DNA of 64,000 bases from Syntrophobacter fumaroxidans MPOB (lineage in GTDB: Bacteria; Desulfobacterota; Syntrophobacteria; Syntrophobacterales; Syntrophobacteraceae): assembly GCF_000014965.1 (NCBI RefSeq), contig NC_008554.1:2716001-2780000 (forward strand), given 5' to 3'. Both the position numbers and the translations under genes were made by a program. Under the pieces are notes generated by a model. The model did not search any database and was not told where the DNA came from. It saw only the letters and a program-made list of their open reading frames with translations. Positions 17,801 through 27,162 of the stretch are shown here, piece by piece. Numbering within the stretch: position 1 is the stretch's first letter; every line of letters starts with the position of its first letter.

Positions 17801-20735
17801 GCGGCCGTCCCCGGGTGTCGTTGATGGCAGCGGTGATGCGGTACGCCCCGGAACGTTTCGGGGTGAACTCGAACTGACCGGGCGCGGAGGCGGATACGGC
17901 GTCCCGGCTTTCGGTTTCAACCCACTCGGTGACGTACTCGGTGCGGTAGGCGTTCCCGGCGCCCTTGACTCGGGAACCCTTCGTCTGCTCCCATTCCACC
18001 TTGATGTGCAGGGGCACTCCGGTCACCGGGCTTCCGTTCTGGTCCACCACCAGGAACCCGGCCTTCGCCGGTTTTCCTTCCTGCAAGACCCAGCCGTCCA
18101 GAAGCATGCCCACGTACCTGTCCCTGCCGTAGTAGGTTGCGGCCGCTTTGTTCGCAACGAATTTTCCACGGTCGTCACGAACCGCGCTCTCCACGTTCAG
18201 CCGGCCATAGAGAATGGCCAGTTCGGCGAGCTTGAATTCCGTCTCCAGGTTCCCGTCGTTGTCGAGCTTCTTCTGAGCCTGGTGAACCATCTCCGTGGAA
18301 GGGGCATGATGCTCGGATCCCTCCTGGACATCGAATTGATAGCCGCGCGCCGCCTGGTTCTGCGGCTCGAACGGCCGGCTCTGCACATAGGCCATGATGC
18401 GGGTATCCGCGTCGGCGTAGGGACCTCCGGCGTGCATCCGGGCACGGGTGGAAACCTTGACGGCATCTCCCGACCCGAAGAGATTGCCGCTGAGCTCGGT
18501 TTCGACTTTAAACGGCGCGGGCGTGAAATCGCTTACGAGAACCTTCAGAGGCTCCAGGTCCTCCTCGATGAACGCGGGTTTGAGCACGAACCGGTAGTAG
18601 CCGACGGCCCCGGTCTTCGGAACCGCGAACTCGCCGTCGAACGCCCCGAACTCGGACAGAACGATCCCTTCACGCTCATGGACGACCTTGTCCACGGGGT
18701 CGACCACCTTCAGGCTGTACTGGTCCTTCGGGGGCGGGGCAAAGCGGTGGCTGTCCTGATCCCTGACGTAGATTTTGTATTGAACCGTGTCGCCCGCCTT
18801 GTAGATCCCCTGGGCCGTCGCTCCCCACGCCCGCAGGTGTCCGTGGCGGACGCGCTGATAGCTGGGAATGTAGTCGTGATTGGCTCCTTCGGCGTCGACG
18901 CGGAAGTCGTGAACCAGCGGCATCACGGCCAGGTCCTCGCCTTTCTCGCACCGGACGAACAAGTGAGGGGAATCGAATTTGTAGGAATGGCTCAACTTGA
19001 GGTCCGGGTCGAGCGTGGCGGTTCCGGCAAGCTCCACCGTGCCGTCGGGTTTCGTCTTTCCTCGCGAGAGGCTCCGGGGGGATGAAGTCAGGACCTTGTA
19101 GGCGTCCTTGTAGATTTGGACGTCCACGCCCATGACCGGTTTGCCGGTCTTGAGATCCGTCACCCACACCAGGGTGTTGTGGTGTCCGAGTTTGACGTGA
19201 ACCGAATAGGGAGTAACCTGCGCGAAGAACCACTTGTCCCCCGTCTCCTTGCCCCCCACGGGCGGCTGGGTGCTCAACCGGCCCGTCGCCACGCCCGGTT
19301 TCCCGGACAGCATCCGGCGGATGCCCAGCGGAACCGCCGCCGTCGAATCGAGAGGTTTTTTCACGGGAACGGCCGCCGTTTGCCGCGCGGTCTTCCCTTC
19401 GGTCGTCAGGGTTTCATAGGAGAGGTCGATCTGGTTGATGTTCGTGGTGAGAGCGGGCGCATCGGTGTCGAGATACTTCTCGAGAACGGGCATGGACTTG
19501 TACAGCACGTAGTCCGGCGGACGGTGGTCGGTGGAAAGCTGCAGGTCGACGGGTTTGGCAAGCGTCCGGCCGAATTCGTCGGCAATGCCTCCCGGCCGCC
19601 CCTTGAGACTGTAGTCGGTAAACGGCTTCAGCCACGGGAGTTGGAGGTCGTAGGCCTGGTTCTTCTTGTGCGGGTCGGACAGGCGCGAATAGGAGGAAGT
19701 GGCGTCCCAGGGGTCCGTGTCTTCGTCGCCCCGGGGAAGAGCCGGTGTGAACCGCAGCCCGTCGCGCGCCTTGTCCGCCAAGACCGGAGCCGTGAACAGG
19801 AGGGAAATTTCCTCGTTCGGGTTGCACCGCGGCCTGCCCGCCGGAGGATCCTCGGGGCGAACGACCACTGACTTGCCGGCCAGAGTCTTGCACTTCACGC
19901 CGATCAGGCGAAACGGCGGAAAGGTCTGAAAGGACACGATTTTTCTCTTCTCCACACCCGGTTCCGGGCCGTCCGTGCCGGCCAGACCCGGCTCGACCAT
20001 GAGGTCGAAGTCCTTTCCCGAGGCAAGGTCTTTGCCGGGCCGGAGAATCCAGGCGCTGCCCCGCCTGTAGTTGGTGTAGCGATAGGTTTCGGTTTCTTCG
20101 GAAACCACAGCCGGTATGCGCTCCCCGCTTTCGGAACGAAAATAGAGGTGCGCTTTTACGGAGGCCAGTCGAACGGGCTGGTTGAAGCGCACGCCGAATT
20201 GAGGCGTCCCCGGAGCGAGCCAGGTCCTCACCGTGGCGTCCACCACGCGCGGTCGTTCGGTCAGGAAGGTGTGCGTCAGTTCCCCGGACGACGTGGCGCC
20301 ATCCTCCGCCCTGATCCCCGGCCGAACGGTGCAAAGGTAGCGCGTGGCAGGCAGCGTCGCGGCCTTTTCGTCCAACTGGCAGGCCAGCGTCTTCGGATTG
20401 AGCCATCTCCATTTGCACGCCAGCGCGGGCTCAAACCCGATGGGGATCTCCGAAGGGTCGCGTTCCATGCGTCCCAGAGGAACCACGGCCCGATCGAACT
20501 CGAATACGACCTGGCGGCCGGGGGGCACGTCTTCGCCCGATGGAGTGATCCGCACGACGCGCAACTCCACTCCGCCTTTGCCCCCGGCGGTTTCCGCCGC
20601 CATGCCGGGGACCGGAAAAGGCGGGGACAACACCGTCGAAAGCAGCAACAGCATCAGCGCGCATGCGGAGAACAACGTCATGCGGAAACGTTGACCGTGA
20701 ACGGAAGAAAGGACTGATTCCGGGCGGGTCGACAT
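14874..20735 (-). CDS. bacterial alpha-2-macroglobulin, thioester type
   Basis: The 1953-residue exported protein starts with an N-terminal signal peptide ending near GMAAETAG. Multiple macroglobulin-like beta domains follow, and a thioester domain contains CWEQ near residue 1440, so covalent protease trapping is expected. No lipobox is obvious, unlike the E. coli homologue. The ATG at 20735 is preferred over 20780 because AAGGAGG lies 9 bases upstream. It is followed by pbpC after a 183-bp gap; the pair is thought to protect the periplasm and repair peptidoglycan after protease attack or envelope breach. Confidence 0.93.
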   Translation of the reverse strand: MSTRPESVLSSVHGQRFRMTLFSACALMLLLLSTVLSPPFPVPGMAAETAGGKGGVELRVVRITPSGEDVPPGRQVVFEFDRAVVPLGRMERDPSEIPIGFEPALACKWRWLNPKTLACQLDEKAATLPATRYLCTVRPGIRAEDGATSSGELTHTFLTERPRVVDATVRTWLAPGTPQFGVRFNQPVRLASVKAHLYFRSESGERIPAVVSEETETYRYTNYRRGSAWILRPGKDLASGKDFDLMVEPGLAGTDGPEPGVEKRKIVSFQTFPPFRLIGVKCKTLAGKSVVVRPEDPPAGRPRCNPNEEISLLFTAPVLADKARDGLRFTPALPRGDEDTDPWDATSSYSRLSDPHKKNQAYDLQLPWLKPFTDYSLKGRPGGIADEFGRTLAKPVDLQLSTDHRPPDYVLYKSMPVLEKYLDTDAPALTTNINQIDLSYETLTTEGKTARQTAAVPVKKPLDSTAAVPLGIRRMLSGKPGVATGRLSTQPPVGGKETGDKWFFAQVTPYSVHVKLGHHNTLVWVTDLKTGKPVMGVDVQIYKDAYKVLTSSPRSLSRGKTKPDGTVELAGTATLDPDLKLSHSYKFDSPHLFVRCEKGEDLAVMPLVHDFRVDAEGANHDYIPSYQRVRHGHLRAWGATAQGIYKAGDTVQYKIYVRDQDSHRFAPPPKDQYSLKVVDPVDKVVHEREGIVLSEFGAFDGEFAVPKTGAVGYYRFVLKPAFIEEDLEPLKVLVSDFTPAPFKVETELSGNLFGSGDAVKVSTRARMHAGGPYADADTRIMAYVQSRPFEPQNQAARGYQFDVQEGSEHHAPSTEMVHQAQKKLDNDGNLETEFKLAELAILYGRLNVESAVRDDRGKFVANKAAATYYGRDRYVGMLLDGWVLQEGKPAKAGFLVVDQNGSPVTGVPLHIKVEWEQTKGSRVKGAGNAYRTEYVTEWVETESRDAVSASAPGQFEFTPKRSGAYRITAAINDTRGRPHETSLRRWATGKGYVLWESVPGNLLNVSPEKTEVRVGETARFLVQNPFPGAQALITVERFGVLQSWVKTLARSTEVVEIPVLPDYLPGFYLSVLVTSPRVDKPLSPEGDDLGKPTFRMGYAKIDVKDQYKEITVKAKPEKEEYKPGDTVTVELEARPRNLRQGEAAPPVELAVTVLDEAVFDLLIQGRKAYDPYLGFFQEVDDLDLANYSLLMHLVGREKLEKKGASPGGGGGFDLGLRSVFKFVSYWNPSVPVDAEGKARIRFKVPDNLTGWRVLAMAVTPDDRMGLGDTTFRVNQSTEIRPALPNQVIAGDGFEAGFTVMNRTDAPRVIEVSIEASGPVELKDGAPPKIVLQITAEPFRRQSVRLPLKTTGPGEIVFSARAGDERDRDGLKQTLKVLPRQSRETVALYGSTEEGEVSRNVAFPENLRPEMSRLAVTLSPTALAGLDGAFAYMKQYPFSCWEQKLAVGVAAALYPQLKPHLGESFSWDESEALVGKTIALAVEYQAPNGGMTFYTPKNEYVSPYLSAFTALAFNWLRESGHEIPGAVEKKLHEYLQGLLRRNETPEFYSQAMASTVRAAALAVLAESGKLKAEDLDRYRDRVKEMSLFGKAMYLRALLRVPTARTPQREVLEAILAHADETGGKLLFTETLDSGFRCFLGSSMRDNSAVLSTFIAYQAANPAASGLGDMSARLMRAIVEQRKGRNHWQSTQDNLFAMKALADFARVYEKADPDMSVSAFLDATPLGTAEFRKSTDPPALLVRPLEAADPGRKAVVKLERKGTGRLYYTTALSYTPREPSRESVNAGIEVGREYSVERNGSWVLLKSPMEIKTGELVRIDLFVSVPAERFYVVVEDPLPGGLEPVDRQLATASTVDAAKGEAAVPEGSFLRRYSDWLEYGGSRWSFYHRELRHEAARFYSERLPAGRYHLSYTAQAIAPGEFVALPVRAEEMYDPDVFGKGLQETLIVRPGEKTD

Positions 20736-21178
20736 GGGAGTATCCTCCTTCGGGAAATACGATCCAATGAGCGCTTTCATGGTATAACTTTCGGCACCGC
20801 GTCAGTTTAAACTCTGCGCATACGTCCCGCCAGAGGTTTTTGATTCCGCTGCCCGGGAAGCCGCTTCCCGCGTTTCGCGAACGGCACGAAGCCGTTTGCC
20901 GCGCGTTGGGATGTTCCCCGGACGGCCGCCGGGCATCGCCGCTTCGGAATCGCCGACGACGATTGAAAACACCGTTTGCCGGAAAAGTGACTGGACTTCA
21001 CGCGATGAGTATGGCATGGCAATCAGGTGAACACCGGCATGGAATGCCGGTGGCCGTGACCGGAACGCCAACGGGTGGAACCGCGTCCCCTGCCGCGCCG
21101 GCCGGAGCCGCGTTCCGGACGGACCGTCAGCTCCCCGTCCCCCGCGGCGCTTGCGTAAACCTCAAATCGGACAATGCG
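20736..21178. other. divergent intergenic region with a 9-bp palindrome
   Basis: This 443-bp spacer separates the alpha-2-macroglobulin gene from a plus-strand gene. No coding sequence is supported. It contains a perfect hairpin at 21032-21052. Confidence 0.5.
21032..21052. repeat. perfect 9-bp inverted repeat
   Basis: CACCGGCAT and ATGCCGGTG flank GGA. It lies in the divergent promoter region, so it may be an operator or a REP-like hairpin. There is no U-tract for a terminator. Confidence 0.45.
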
Positions 21179-21589
21179 ATGGACAGCTCCAAAATTCGCT
21201 CCATACTGCTCATTGTGGCGGGCCTGCTCTTGATGCTCTTAGCCGCGTCGATAGCGTTCGGCGGGGAAGACGACCTGTCCGGCGAGTGGAAAGGTTCTCA
21301 TTTTCTCAGCCGGATCGACGCACGGGTGGATCAGCACGACGAACGACTCGACGGCGTGCTCACCGTGATCGGGCCGTTCAACAGGAAGGATGTCTACCAC
21401 TTCACCGGTTCGTTCAAAGACGGGCAGGTCACGGGTTCGCACTACACGGGACATTCCTTTCGAGGCCGCGTCTGTGCTCGGGGCAGGGTGTGCGGGTTGC
21501 TGACCACGAGGACCGGAACAGCCATCGAAGTGGAAGTCGAACGTTTCTCCAAACCGCAGCACATCGCCGCCAGGGGACTCACGAACTAG
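21179..21589 (+). CDS. small exported protein, unknown function
   Basis: The 136-residue product has an N-terminal hydrophobic signal or anchor (about residues 8-27, ending in AFGGED). Its soluble part reads like a small beta-rich domain (WKGSHFLSRID, VYHFTGSFKDGQVTGSHYTGHSFRGRV). The family is not recognised. The ATG at 21179 is chosen because the hydrophobic segment begins just after it; the open frame extends upstream without a plausible start. Its stop overlaps the stop of the convergent membrane-protein gene by three bases. Confidence 0.6.
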   Translation: MDSSKIRSILLIVAGLLLMLLAASIAFGGEDDLSGEWKGSHFLSRIDARVDQHDERLDGVLTVIGPFNRKDVYHFTGSFKDGQVTGSHYTGHSFRGRVCARGRVCGLLTTRTGTAIEVEVERFSKPQHIAARGLTN

Positions 21590-23286
21590 CGTTCACCCGG
21601 GAAAGCCGTATTGCCCGGTTCCGTGGCTGCTGCTTTTCGCAATTCCCGCATATCGATCAGCCGGTGGTGCCGCCCCGCCTTCATCGAATCGAAACACTCC
21701 GAGGACAGCAGGGCGAAATCGCGCCGTTGCCCCGCAACGTTGCGGATGAGATCGTCGAAGGGGGCAAAAAAGGGCCGGCCGGCGATGAACGACGGCTCGT
21801 AATGGCGTTCGTCCACGACGAGAAAATCAATGCCGTACCGCGCACAAAAGGCGATTACGGTCTGCGCATCCGCGGCATAGTAGGCCTTGAACGTATCTTC
21901 CAGGCGCGGCTTCACCCTGTCCCAATACCCCTTGCACCAGGGATGAGCGAGCTCGAAAGAGGCCAGGACCTTCCGGCGTCCGAACGTCATCACGTTGTCC
22001 ATGGTCGCCGGATGCCCGGCGATGAGCGCCTGTTTGGGAGTCCGTTCGACGGCGCGGTACAGCTCGGCATCCGCCGAATAGTCAAAAACGGCCACTCCTC
22101 TCAACCTCAGCCCGGACGACACCAGGACCAGGACCAGGACCAGCACGACAGGCAGCGGCCCGCCCCTCGGCGGCAACCTTCTCCACAGTCCCTGCAGACA
22201 AACGGCAAATCCCAGGCAATAGAAAAGGTTGACGGTGTACATCAGGTAGCGCGACGGGATGAAAAGCCGCAGCAGGAATACCCGGGCAAGAACGTACAGG
22301 AAGAGGGAAGCAAGGGCAAGGTACAGCGCCGGGGCCGCGACCTTTTCCAAAGAACGCCACGGCGCGCGCGCCGCGCCCGAAAGCAGGGCGATCACGATGA
22401 TCGCAACACTCACGATGCCCGCCGCGGTCCCCCCTTCGCGAAACAGGGCGATGTACTCCCAGGGGTCCACCACCAGGTCCCGGAAAACCGACGGGCCGGG
22501 AAAGATCCAGTAGCGCCCGTGGATGCCGAATTCAGGATGGCCCGCCATGTCGGCCTCCGTAACCAATGGTCCGAACCCCGCGAGGTCCATGCCGGAGCTC
22601 ATGCAATAGACCGGCACGGCGGCCGCAAGCAGGAACATGAAGTGAAACGGCCTCGAAAGAAAAGGAGGCGACGGGGCCCGGCCAAGCACCCTCGCCCCCC
22701 AGGCCATGACGCAGGCCGTTGCGCAAAGGACGGCGATGTAGGGAATGAACAGCGCCTGGAGCACCAGGGTAACGCCCATCGCCCACGGCGCGCGTTTCAG
22801 CCGGCACAGGAGGAACAGTGCCAGAAGCGGCCCGGCGAAGGCACGGGAGAGTCCTCCCGAGAGGTTGTCGAGGAAGAAAGGCATCAACCAGAATACGATA
22901 ACGCAACACCAGGCCGTTTCTCGGCCGGCAATGAGCATGCCGATCCGGAAGAGGCACAGGGCAAAGAAAACGAACAGCAGGCCGGTGAGGATCTTGGAGA
23001 AGAAAAGAGGGCTCATCACTTCGGACGCCGCCCGGTAGATTCCCTGGACGCCCCACGGAACGTAGCGGCGGGCGTAGTCGGTCAGCAGGTCGTCAGGGTA
23101 GAGCCCCGGATCCCGCCACTGCTGCATCCAGTAAACCTGCTGGCGTACATCGTCGTTGACGACGTAGGGATTCGATAGCGCGTGGAAATGAGCGAACAGG
23201 AACAGTGCGGTGGAACAGAGGGCCGCGACGATCGTGTCCCGCCATACCCGCGCCTCCGGTTCCGGCATGGAGTGCGGGACGTTCAT
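21586..23286 (-). CDS. polytopic membrane protein, GT-C-like
   Basis: The 566-residue protein has an N-terminal membrane helix, then an acidic periplasmic loop (NPYVVNDDVRQQVYW), then about ten more helices and a soluble C-terminal part of about 130 residues. This layout resembles GT-C glycosyltransferases that use lipid-linked sugars, where acidic residues in the first loop are catalytic. No specific family is recognised. It starts 3 bp after the GNAT-like gene and is probably the last gene of the exporter operon, where it could modify the exported lipid. Confidence 0.75.
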   Translation of the reverse strand: MNVPHSMPEPEARVWRDTIVAALCSTALFLFAHFHALSNPYVVNDDVRQQVYWMQQWRDPGLYPDDLLTDYARRYVPWGVQGIYRAASEVMSPLFFSKILTGLLFVFFALCLFRIGMLIAGRETAWCCVIVFWLMPFFLDNLSGGLSRAFAGPLLALFLLCRLKRAPWAMGVTLVLQALFIPYIAVLCATACVMAWGARVLGRAPSPPFLSRPFHFMFLLAAAVPVYCMSSGMDLAGFGPLVTEADMAGHPEFGIHGRYWIFPGPSVFRDLVVDPWEYIALFREGGTAAGIVSVAIIVIALLSGAARAPWRSLEKVAAPALYLALASLFLYVLARVFLLRLFIPSRYLMYTVNLFYCLGFAVCLQGLWRRLPPRGGPLPVVLVLVLVLVSSGLRLRGVAVFDYSADAELYRAVERTPKQALIAGHPATMDNVMTFGRRKVLASFELAHPWCKGYWDRVKPRLEDTFKAYYAADAQTVIAFCARYGIDFLVVDERHYEPSFIAGRPFFAPFDDLIRNVAGQRRDFALLSSECFDSMKAGRHHRLIDMRELRKAAATEPGNTAFPGER

Positions 23287-23289
23287 GGC

Positions 23290-24426
23290 TCAGACTTCCC
23301 GCTCATAAATTCGCCAGGTCTTGTACCGTCGCGCTCCGAACGACTCGATGGCCCTGATGTAGTGATGGAGTGTTTCGGGTATCAGAGAACAGTCGACGAA
23401 TTCAAGCTGCTCATGATGTCGCGAGATGCTCAGAAAGCTGCTCATGATGAGGGCCAGGTGCAGTTGCCTGCGCTGATAGATGCGCTTGACCCCCAGGAGC
23501 AGGGTGCGGATCCTGCGCACCGGCCTGTACCGTGCTTCGTAGTAGAGCTTGAGCTTGCCCCAGAGGGTGAGTTTCCCGTTGAGCTTGCGGATGGCGGGGT
23601 TGAGGTCCGGGATGTTGATGATGAATGCCGCCACGGAATCCCCGTCGAGGATCATGGTGATCAAATCGGCGCGCAACAGGGGTTTGAGGAGCTTGAAGAC
23701 GTCGGTGAACTGCTTGCGCGTCAGGGGAACGTGCCCCCAATTGGCTTCCCACGCTTCATTGAACAGCTGGAAGACTTCCTCGGTTCTTTCCAACATCGTT
23801 TCAGGGTCCGGCGCGGTCAGCGTCAGCTTCTGTCTGCGCAGAATGTCTTCGAGGTGCCTTGCCAGGCCTTCTTCATCCGGGTGGCGTTCCGTGATCCGCA
23901 TTGCGAACCAGTCGATGGCCTTGCGAAATCCCCACCCTTCCACCAGCTCCGCGTAGTACGGCGGGTTGTGCGTCTGTAGAAATGCCGGAATGGAGTCGTA
24001 GCCCTCGACGAGCAGACCGATTTCGTCATAGATGGAAAAATTCATGGGACCCTGGAGGCGGTTCTTGCCCTTCTTCCTGACCCACTCGGCCGCGGCCTCG
24101 AAAAGAGCCGAAGCCACGTCCGGATTGCGCACGCATTCAAAAAAGCCGAAAAAACCCGTCTCCCGGTCATGGCGGGCTTCGTAGGCGTGATTGACGTGGG
24201 CGGATATCCGCCCCGCGGGTTCTCCGTCCACGTAAGCCAGGAAGTACTCGGCTTCGCCGATTTCGAAGAAGGGGCCTTTCTTGCGATCGAGAAAATGCTT
24301 TTGCTCCGAAAGGATGGGCGCAACCCAGCAGGGATCGTCTCCCTGGATTTTCCAGGGCAGCTTCAGGAACTCCCTCATCCCGGCCTCATCGAGGACGGGG
24401 ACGACCGTGATCCCGTTATTCTTCAT
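23290..24426 (-). CDS. GNAT-fold acyltransferase-like protein (YghO-like)
   Basis: The 378-residue protein contains an acyl-CoA N-acyltransferase-like fold: a typical GNAT strand EYFLAYVDGEPAGRISAHVN, then FGFFECVRNPDVASALFEAA. It resembles the YghO-type proteins, a group to which bacterial ceramide synthase has been linked; I am recalling that link and could not check it. The neighbouring alpha-oxoamine synthase makes a sphingolipid-like pathway reasonable. The ATG at 24426 is chosen because GGAG lies 9 bases upstream. The C-terminal half has no recognised domain. It could acylate an amino lipid in the cytoplasm. Confidence 0.7.
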   Translation of the reverse strand: MKNNGITVVPVLDEAGMREFLKLPWKIQGDDPCWVAPILSEQKHFLDRKKGPFFEIGEAEYFLAYVDGEPAGRISAHVNHAYEARHDRETGFFGFFECVRNPDVASALFEAAAEWVRKKGKNRLQGPMNFSIYDEIGLLVEGYDSIPAFLQTHNPPYYAELVEGWGFRKAIDWFAMRITERHPDEEGLARHLEDILRRQKLTLTAPDPETMLERTEEVFQLFNEAWEANWGHVPLTRKQFTDVFKLLKPLLRADLITMILDGDSVAAFIINIPDLNPAIRKLNGKLTLWGKLKLYYEARYRPVRRIRTLLLGVKRIYQRRQLHLALIMSSFLSISRHHEQLEFVDCSLIPETLHHYIRAIESFGARRYKTWRIYEREV

Positions 24427-24567
24427 ACTCCGCAACTCCAAAGCCGCGCACCGTCACGGCAACCCGGCTGTAAGCCGACCATGTTCCCGGATGTGCATTC
24501 CGGAATCCGCAAAGGGCGCCGAATCCGCCGGACGGCGCGCCAGAAATGCCGACACGGCGAAACCGCA

Positions 24568-25521
24568 TCAACGCCCGGTCGCTTTCGTCCCGGGAAGAAC
24601 GATCTGCCCCTTGAAACCGTCTTTCAGGGCAAGATCGGGATTGGGCAGCAAAACTTCCATTTCATAGTACGAAGGCTGTTCGAGCGCCGCCCCCGCCGGA
24701 GACCAGGACAGGCGGCTCACTTTGCCCTCGAAGGTCTTTCCGGGGATCGAGTCGAAGGACACGGACGCCTTGTCCCCGACGGCAACATGAATGGCATCCA
24801 TTTCATGCACCTGGGAGCGCATCACCATCGGGTCCATCGCACCGACAATAAACGCCGGCGTCCCCGGACCGACCTCAGCCCCCTCCCGAAGGTCGGGGCT
24901 CACCGCGATGACGTATCCGTCGATGGGGGCGACGAGAGACACCTCTTCCGGAATGCTGCTCGCGTTGACCGCCTGGCCCAGCTGCTCCTTCAACACGAGA
25001 AGATCGTCCCGGGCCAGTTGCTGCTCCAGGCGCAGGCGGGACTCGATGGAAACGCGGTGCCGCGAGGCCAGTTGAATCTCCTTCTCCACCTGATTCAGGC
25101 TTTGGGCCGGGGCCATATTCCGGGAGGACAGCTCCCGGAGTTCCTTGCGCCTGACCTCGAGGGACGACAGGTTCTTGTCGATCTCGGCCAACTGAGTTCC
25201 CATCTCACTGATCTGAGAAGGAGAGAGCCTGCGCCGCAACTGCATGATCACTTCAGCCCCCAGCCGATACCGCGCAAGGACCTCCCCTTTTTTCACCGCC
25301 TGTGCGGCGTGAACCTTCACGGTCGTCACGATTCCGCGAAAAGGCACCGCCACCTGCCGCTTCAAGGGGCACATCAATTTCCCCTGCAGCAGGATATCGC
25401 CGGTTTTCACCTCGGCCGCCGCCCGGCCCGGCTGGGCCCCGGCGCAAATGCCGGCGGCAGGGGCAAGGAACAACATCGCACAACAGGCAAGCCAAGCCGT
25501 CCGTTTCAACAGGGTGTTCAT
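24568..25521 (-). CDS. periplasmic adaptor protein, HlyD/MacA-like
   Basis: The 317-residue protein has a Sec signal (hydrophobic to residue 25). A biotinyl-lipoyl half (VPFRGIVTTVKVHAAQAVKKGEVLA), a coiled-coil hairpin of about 120 residues, and the second lipoyl and beta-barrel parts follow. It would bridge the MacB-like permease and the TolC-like channel. The start at 25521 gives the cleaner signal peptide and lies one base after the TolC stop; a start at 25545 is also possible. The C-terminal membrane-proximal domain seems short. Confidence 0.88.
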   Translation of the reverse strand: MNTLLKRTAWLACCAMLFLAPAAGICAGAQPGRAAAEVKTGDILLQGKLMCPLKRQVAVPFRGIVTTVKVHAAQAVKKGEVLARYRLGAEVIMQLRRRLSPSQISEMGTQLAEIDKNLSSLEVRRKELRELSSRNMAPAQSLNQVEKEIQLASRHRVSIESRLRLEQQLARDDLLVLKEQLGQAVNASSIPEEVSLVAPIDGYVIAVSPDLREGAEVGPGTPAFIVGAMDPMVMRSQVHEMDAIHVAVGDKASVSFDSIPGKTFEGKVSRLSWSPAGAALEQPSYYEMEVLLPNPDLALKDGFKGQIVLPGTKATGR

Positions 25522-25522
25522 T

Positions 25523-26824
25523 CTACATGACTTTTGCATCGACATAGGCCTTTGACAGTTCTCCGGACAGAAAACGAAGGTTCAACAGCGCCTTATCGTA
25601 CTCCAGAGTCTTGATGCGGGCATTCTTGCGGGCTTCGAGGCAGGCTTTCTTGTCCGCCAGCAAGCCGGAAAAAGGAATGCGCCCGGACTGGTAGCCGATT
25701 TCCCCCTGCTGTTGCTTGAGTTCCATCAGTTCCACCTGGGTGCGTGCCAGTTTCAGCTCCGCGGCGGCTTCGGACGCTTTTTCCACGCCGGTCTTCCACT
25801 TGGAGACGATATCGAGGTCCTTCTGGGTCGCCTGGTTCCGGAACTGCTTCAGCACGGTCTCCTGGCGGCCGACGTTGCGGTAGCGCTTCAACCCGTCCCA
25901 AAGGGGAAGATCGAAGCCGATGGAGAAGAAGTACCCGTTGCTGTCGATGCCGCTCAACGGATCCGTTGACTGGAGTCCGAGTGAAAACGTGGGAAAGAAC
26001 CTCGTATAGGCCAGTTTGATGTTCCGCGTCTGGAGCTCTTTTTTGAGGGCTTCGATCTTGAGGTCGTAGGAGTTGGCCCGGGCCTGATCGAGCGTATGGG
26101 AATTCGGGCCGGCGTGATCCAGGACCTGGATTCGCGCGTCACGCAGGTCCAGCTCCAGGACCTGGTCGGCCGGAAGCCCGAGCAGGGCCTTCAACCCGTC
26201 CTGAATCGTTTCTTTGGACGAGGCGATCTTCCGGCCCTCCAAATTCGCCAATTCCACATCCTGGGCGGCGACCCGGGAGTCCAGCGGGGTTGCCCCTCCC
26301 GTGCCGACGCGCCTCGAGACATAATCGACATTCCGTTCAGCCAGCTCGACGACCTCCCGTTGAAGAGCGCCCATCTCTTCCAGGGCGTCCAGTTCGAGAA
26401 AGCCGGAAGCTATCCTGTGGATGCTCTCCGAAATAATGCGCAGGTGACCGTAGATGGCGATTTGAGTGATCAACTTTTGGGCCTGGAGGGTGACATAGGC
26501 CTCGATGGGATTGTATCCGTCGGTCACGAAAGCCAGCGTGTAGGGCTTGGGGTCTTCGTTCTGAAATTTGGGCTGGTCGAAATAGTAGCGGCTGTGCAAC
26601 GAAAGCGACGGGAACAGGGAATATTTGCTGTCTGCCTCGTCCAGCCGCTTGAGCTGGACCTCCAGGGAACTGACGGTGAGAAACGGCGACTGGGTGATCG
26701 CCAGCCTCACACATTCCGAAAAAGTCTTCCTGCCCTGCGGAAACACGTCCTTGCCGGGCATGACATCCTCATCCGCACGCCCGACGCCGACGCCGAACAG
26801 CAGGCCGCTCAACCAGATCATCAT
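25523..26824 (-). CDS. TolC-family outer-membrane efflux protein
   Basis: The protein (433 residues from the first ATG) has a short signal, then two helical repeats typical of TolC (RKTFSECVRLAITQSPFL near the N-terminus and long heptad-rich stretches). The first ATG at 26824 leaves an unusually short positive N-region. The preceding in-frame codons encode RRTAIRNR, so translation may begin at an upstream TTG (26902 or 26908). It forms the outer-membrane duct of the exporter. It is followed directly by the adaptor gene. Confidence 0.85.
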   Translation of the reverse strand: MMIWLSGLLFGVGVGRADEDVMPGKDVFPQGRKTFSECVRLAITQSPFLTVSSLEVQLKRLDEADSKYSLFPSLSLHSRYYFDQPKFQNEDPKPYTLAFVTDGYNPIEAYVTLQAQKLITQIAIYGHLRIISESIHRIASGFLELDALEEMGALQREVVELAERNVDYVSRRVGTGGATPLDSRVAAQDVELANLEGRKIASSKETIQDGLKALLGLPADQVLELDLRDARIQVLDHAGPNSHTLDQARANSYDLKIEALKKELQTRNIKLAYTRFFPTFSLGLQSTDPLSGIDSNGYFFSIGFDLPLWDGLKRYRNVGRQETVLKQFRNQATQKDLDIVSKWKTGVEKASEAAAELKLARTQVELMELKQQQGEIGYQSGRIPFSGLLADKKACLEARKNARIKTLEYDKALLNLRFLSGELSKAYVDAKVM

Positions 26825-27162
26825 GCAAATCGAAACCAGGCGATTTCTTATCGCCGTTCTCCGTCCCCGATCGAGACGGACCTTCCGCCCCTTATCGCGC
26901 AAGCACAAAGCATCCCCTCCCCGTTTGGGCGCACTCCCTTCACCCCATCGGGACGCAACGACCGTAAACCGTTCGACCGCCCGCCCAGGAGAATCCGGAG
27001 AAATCCCGGCCGCCGTTCCCACGAACGCCGCGAGCCGGTGGCGCACAACGAAGCATAAAAAATCGTCAACGTCATTCCCGCGCAGGCGGAAATCCAGGCA
27101 AACGGGACGGCCCCCCGGGCATTCACCGGCGCAGGGCCCGGAGCGGGTCGCTCCGTTCATCC
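26825..27162 (-). other. intergenic region with an interspersed repeat
   Basis: This 338-bp gap separates the ABC ATPase and TolC genes within the operon. At about 27071-27098 it contains a CGTCATTCCCGCGCAGGCGG-type sequence, the widely dispersed inverted-repeat element seen between genes of many proteobacteria. No gene is supported, apart from a possible extension of TolC to an upstream TTG. Confidence 0.5.
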
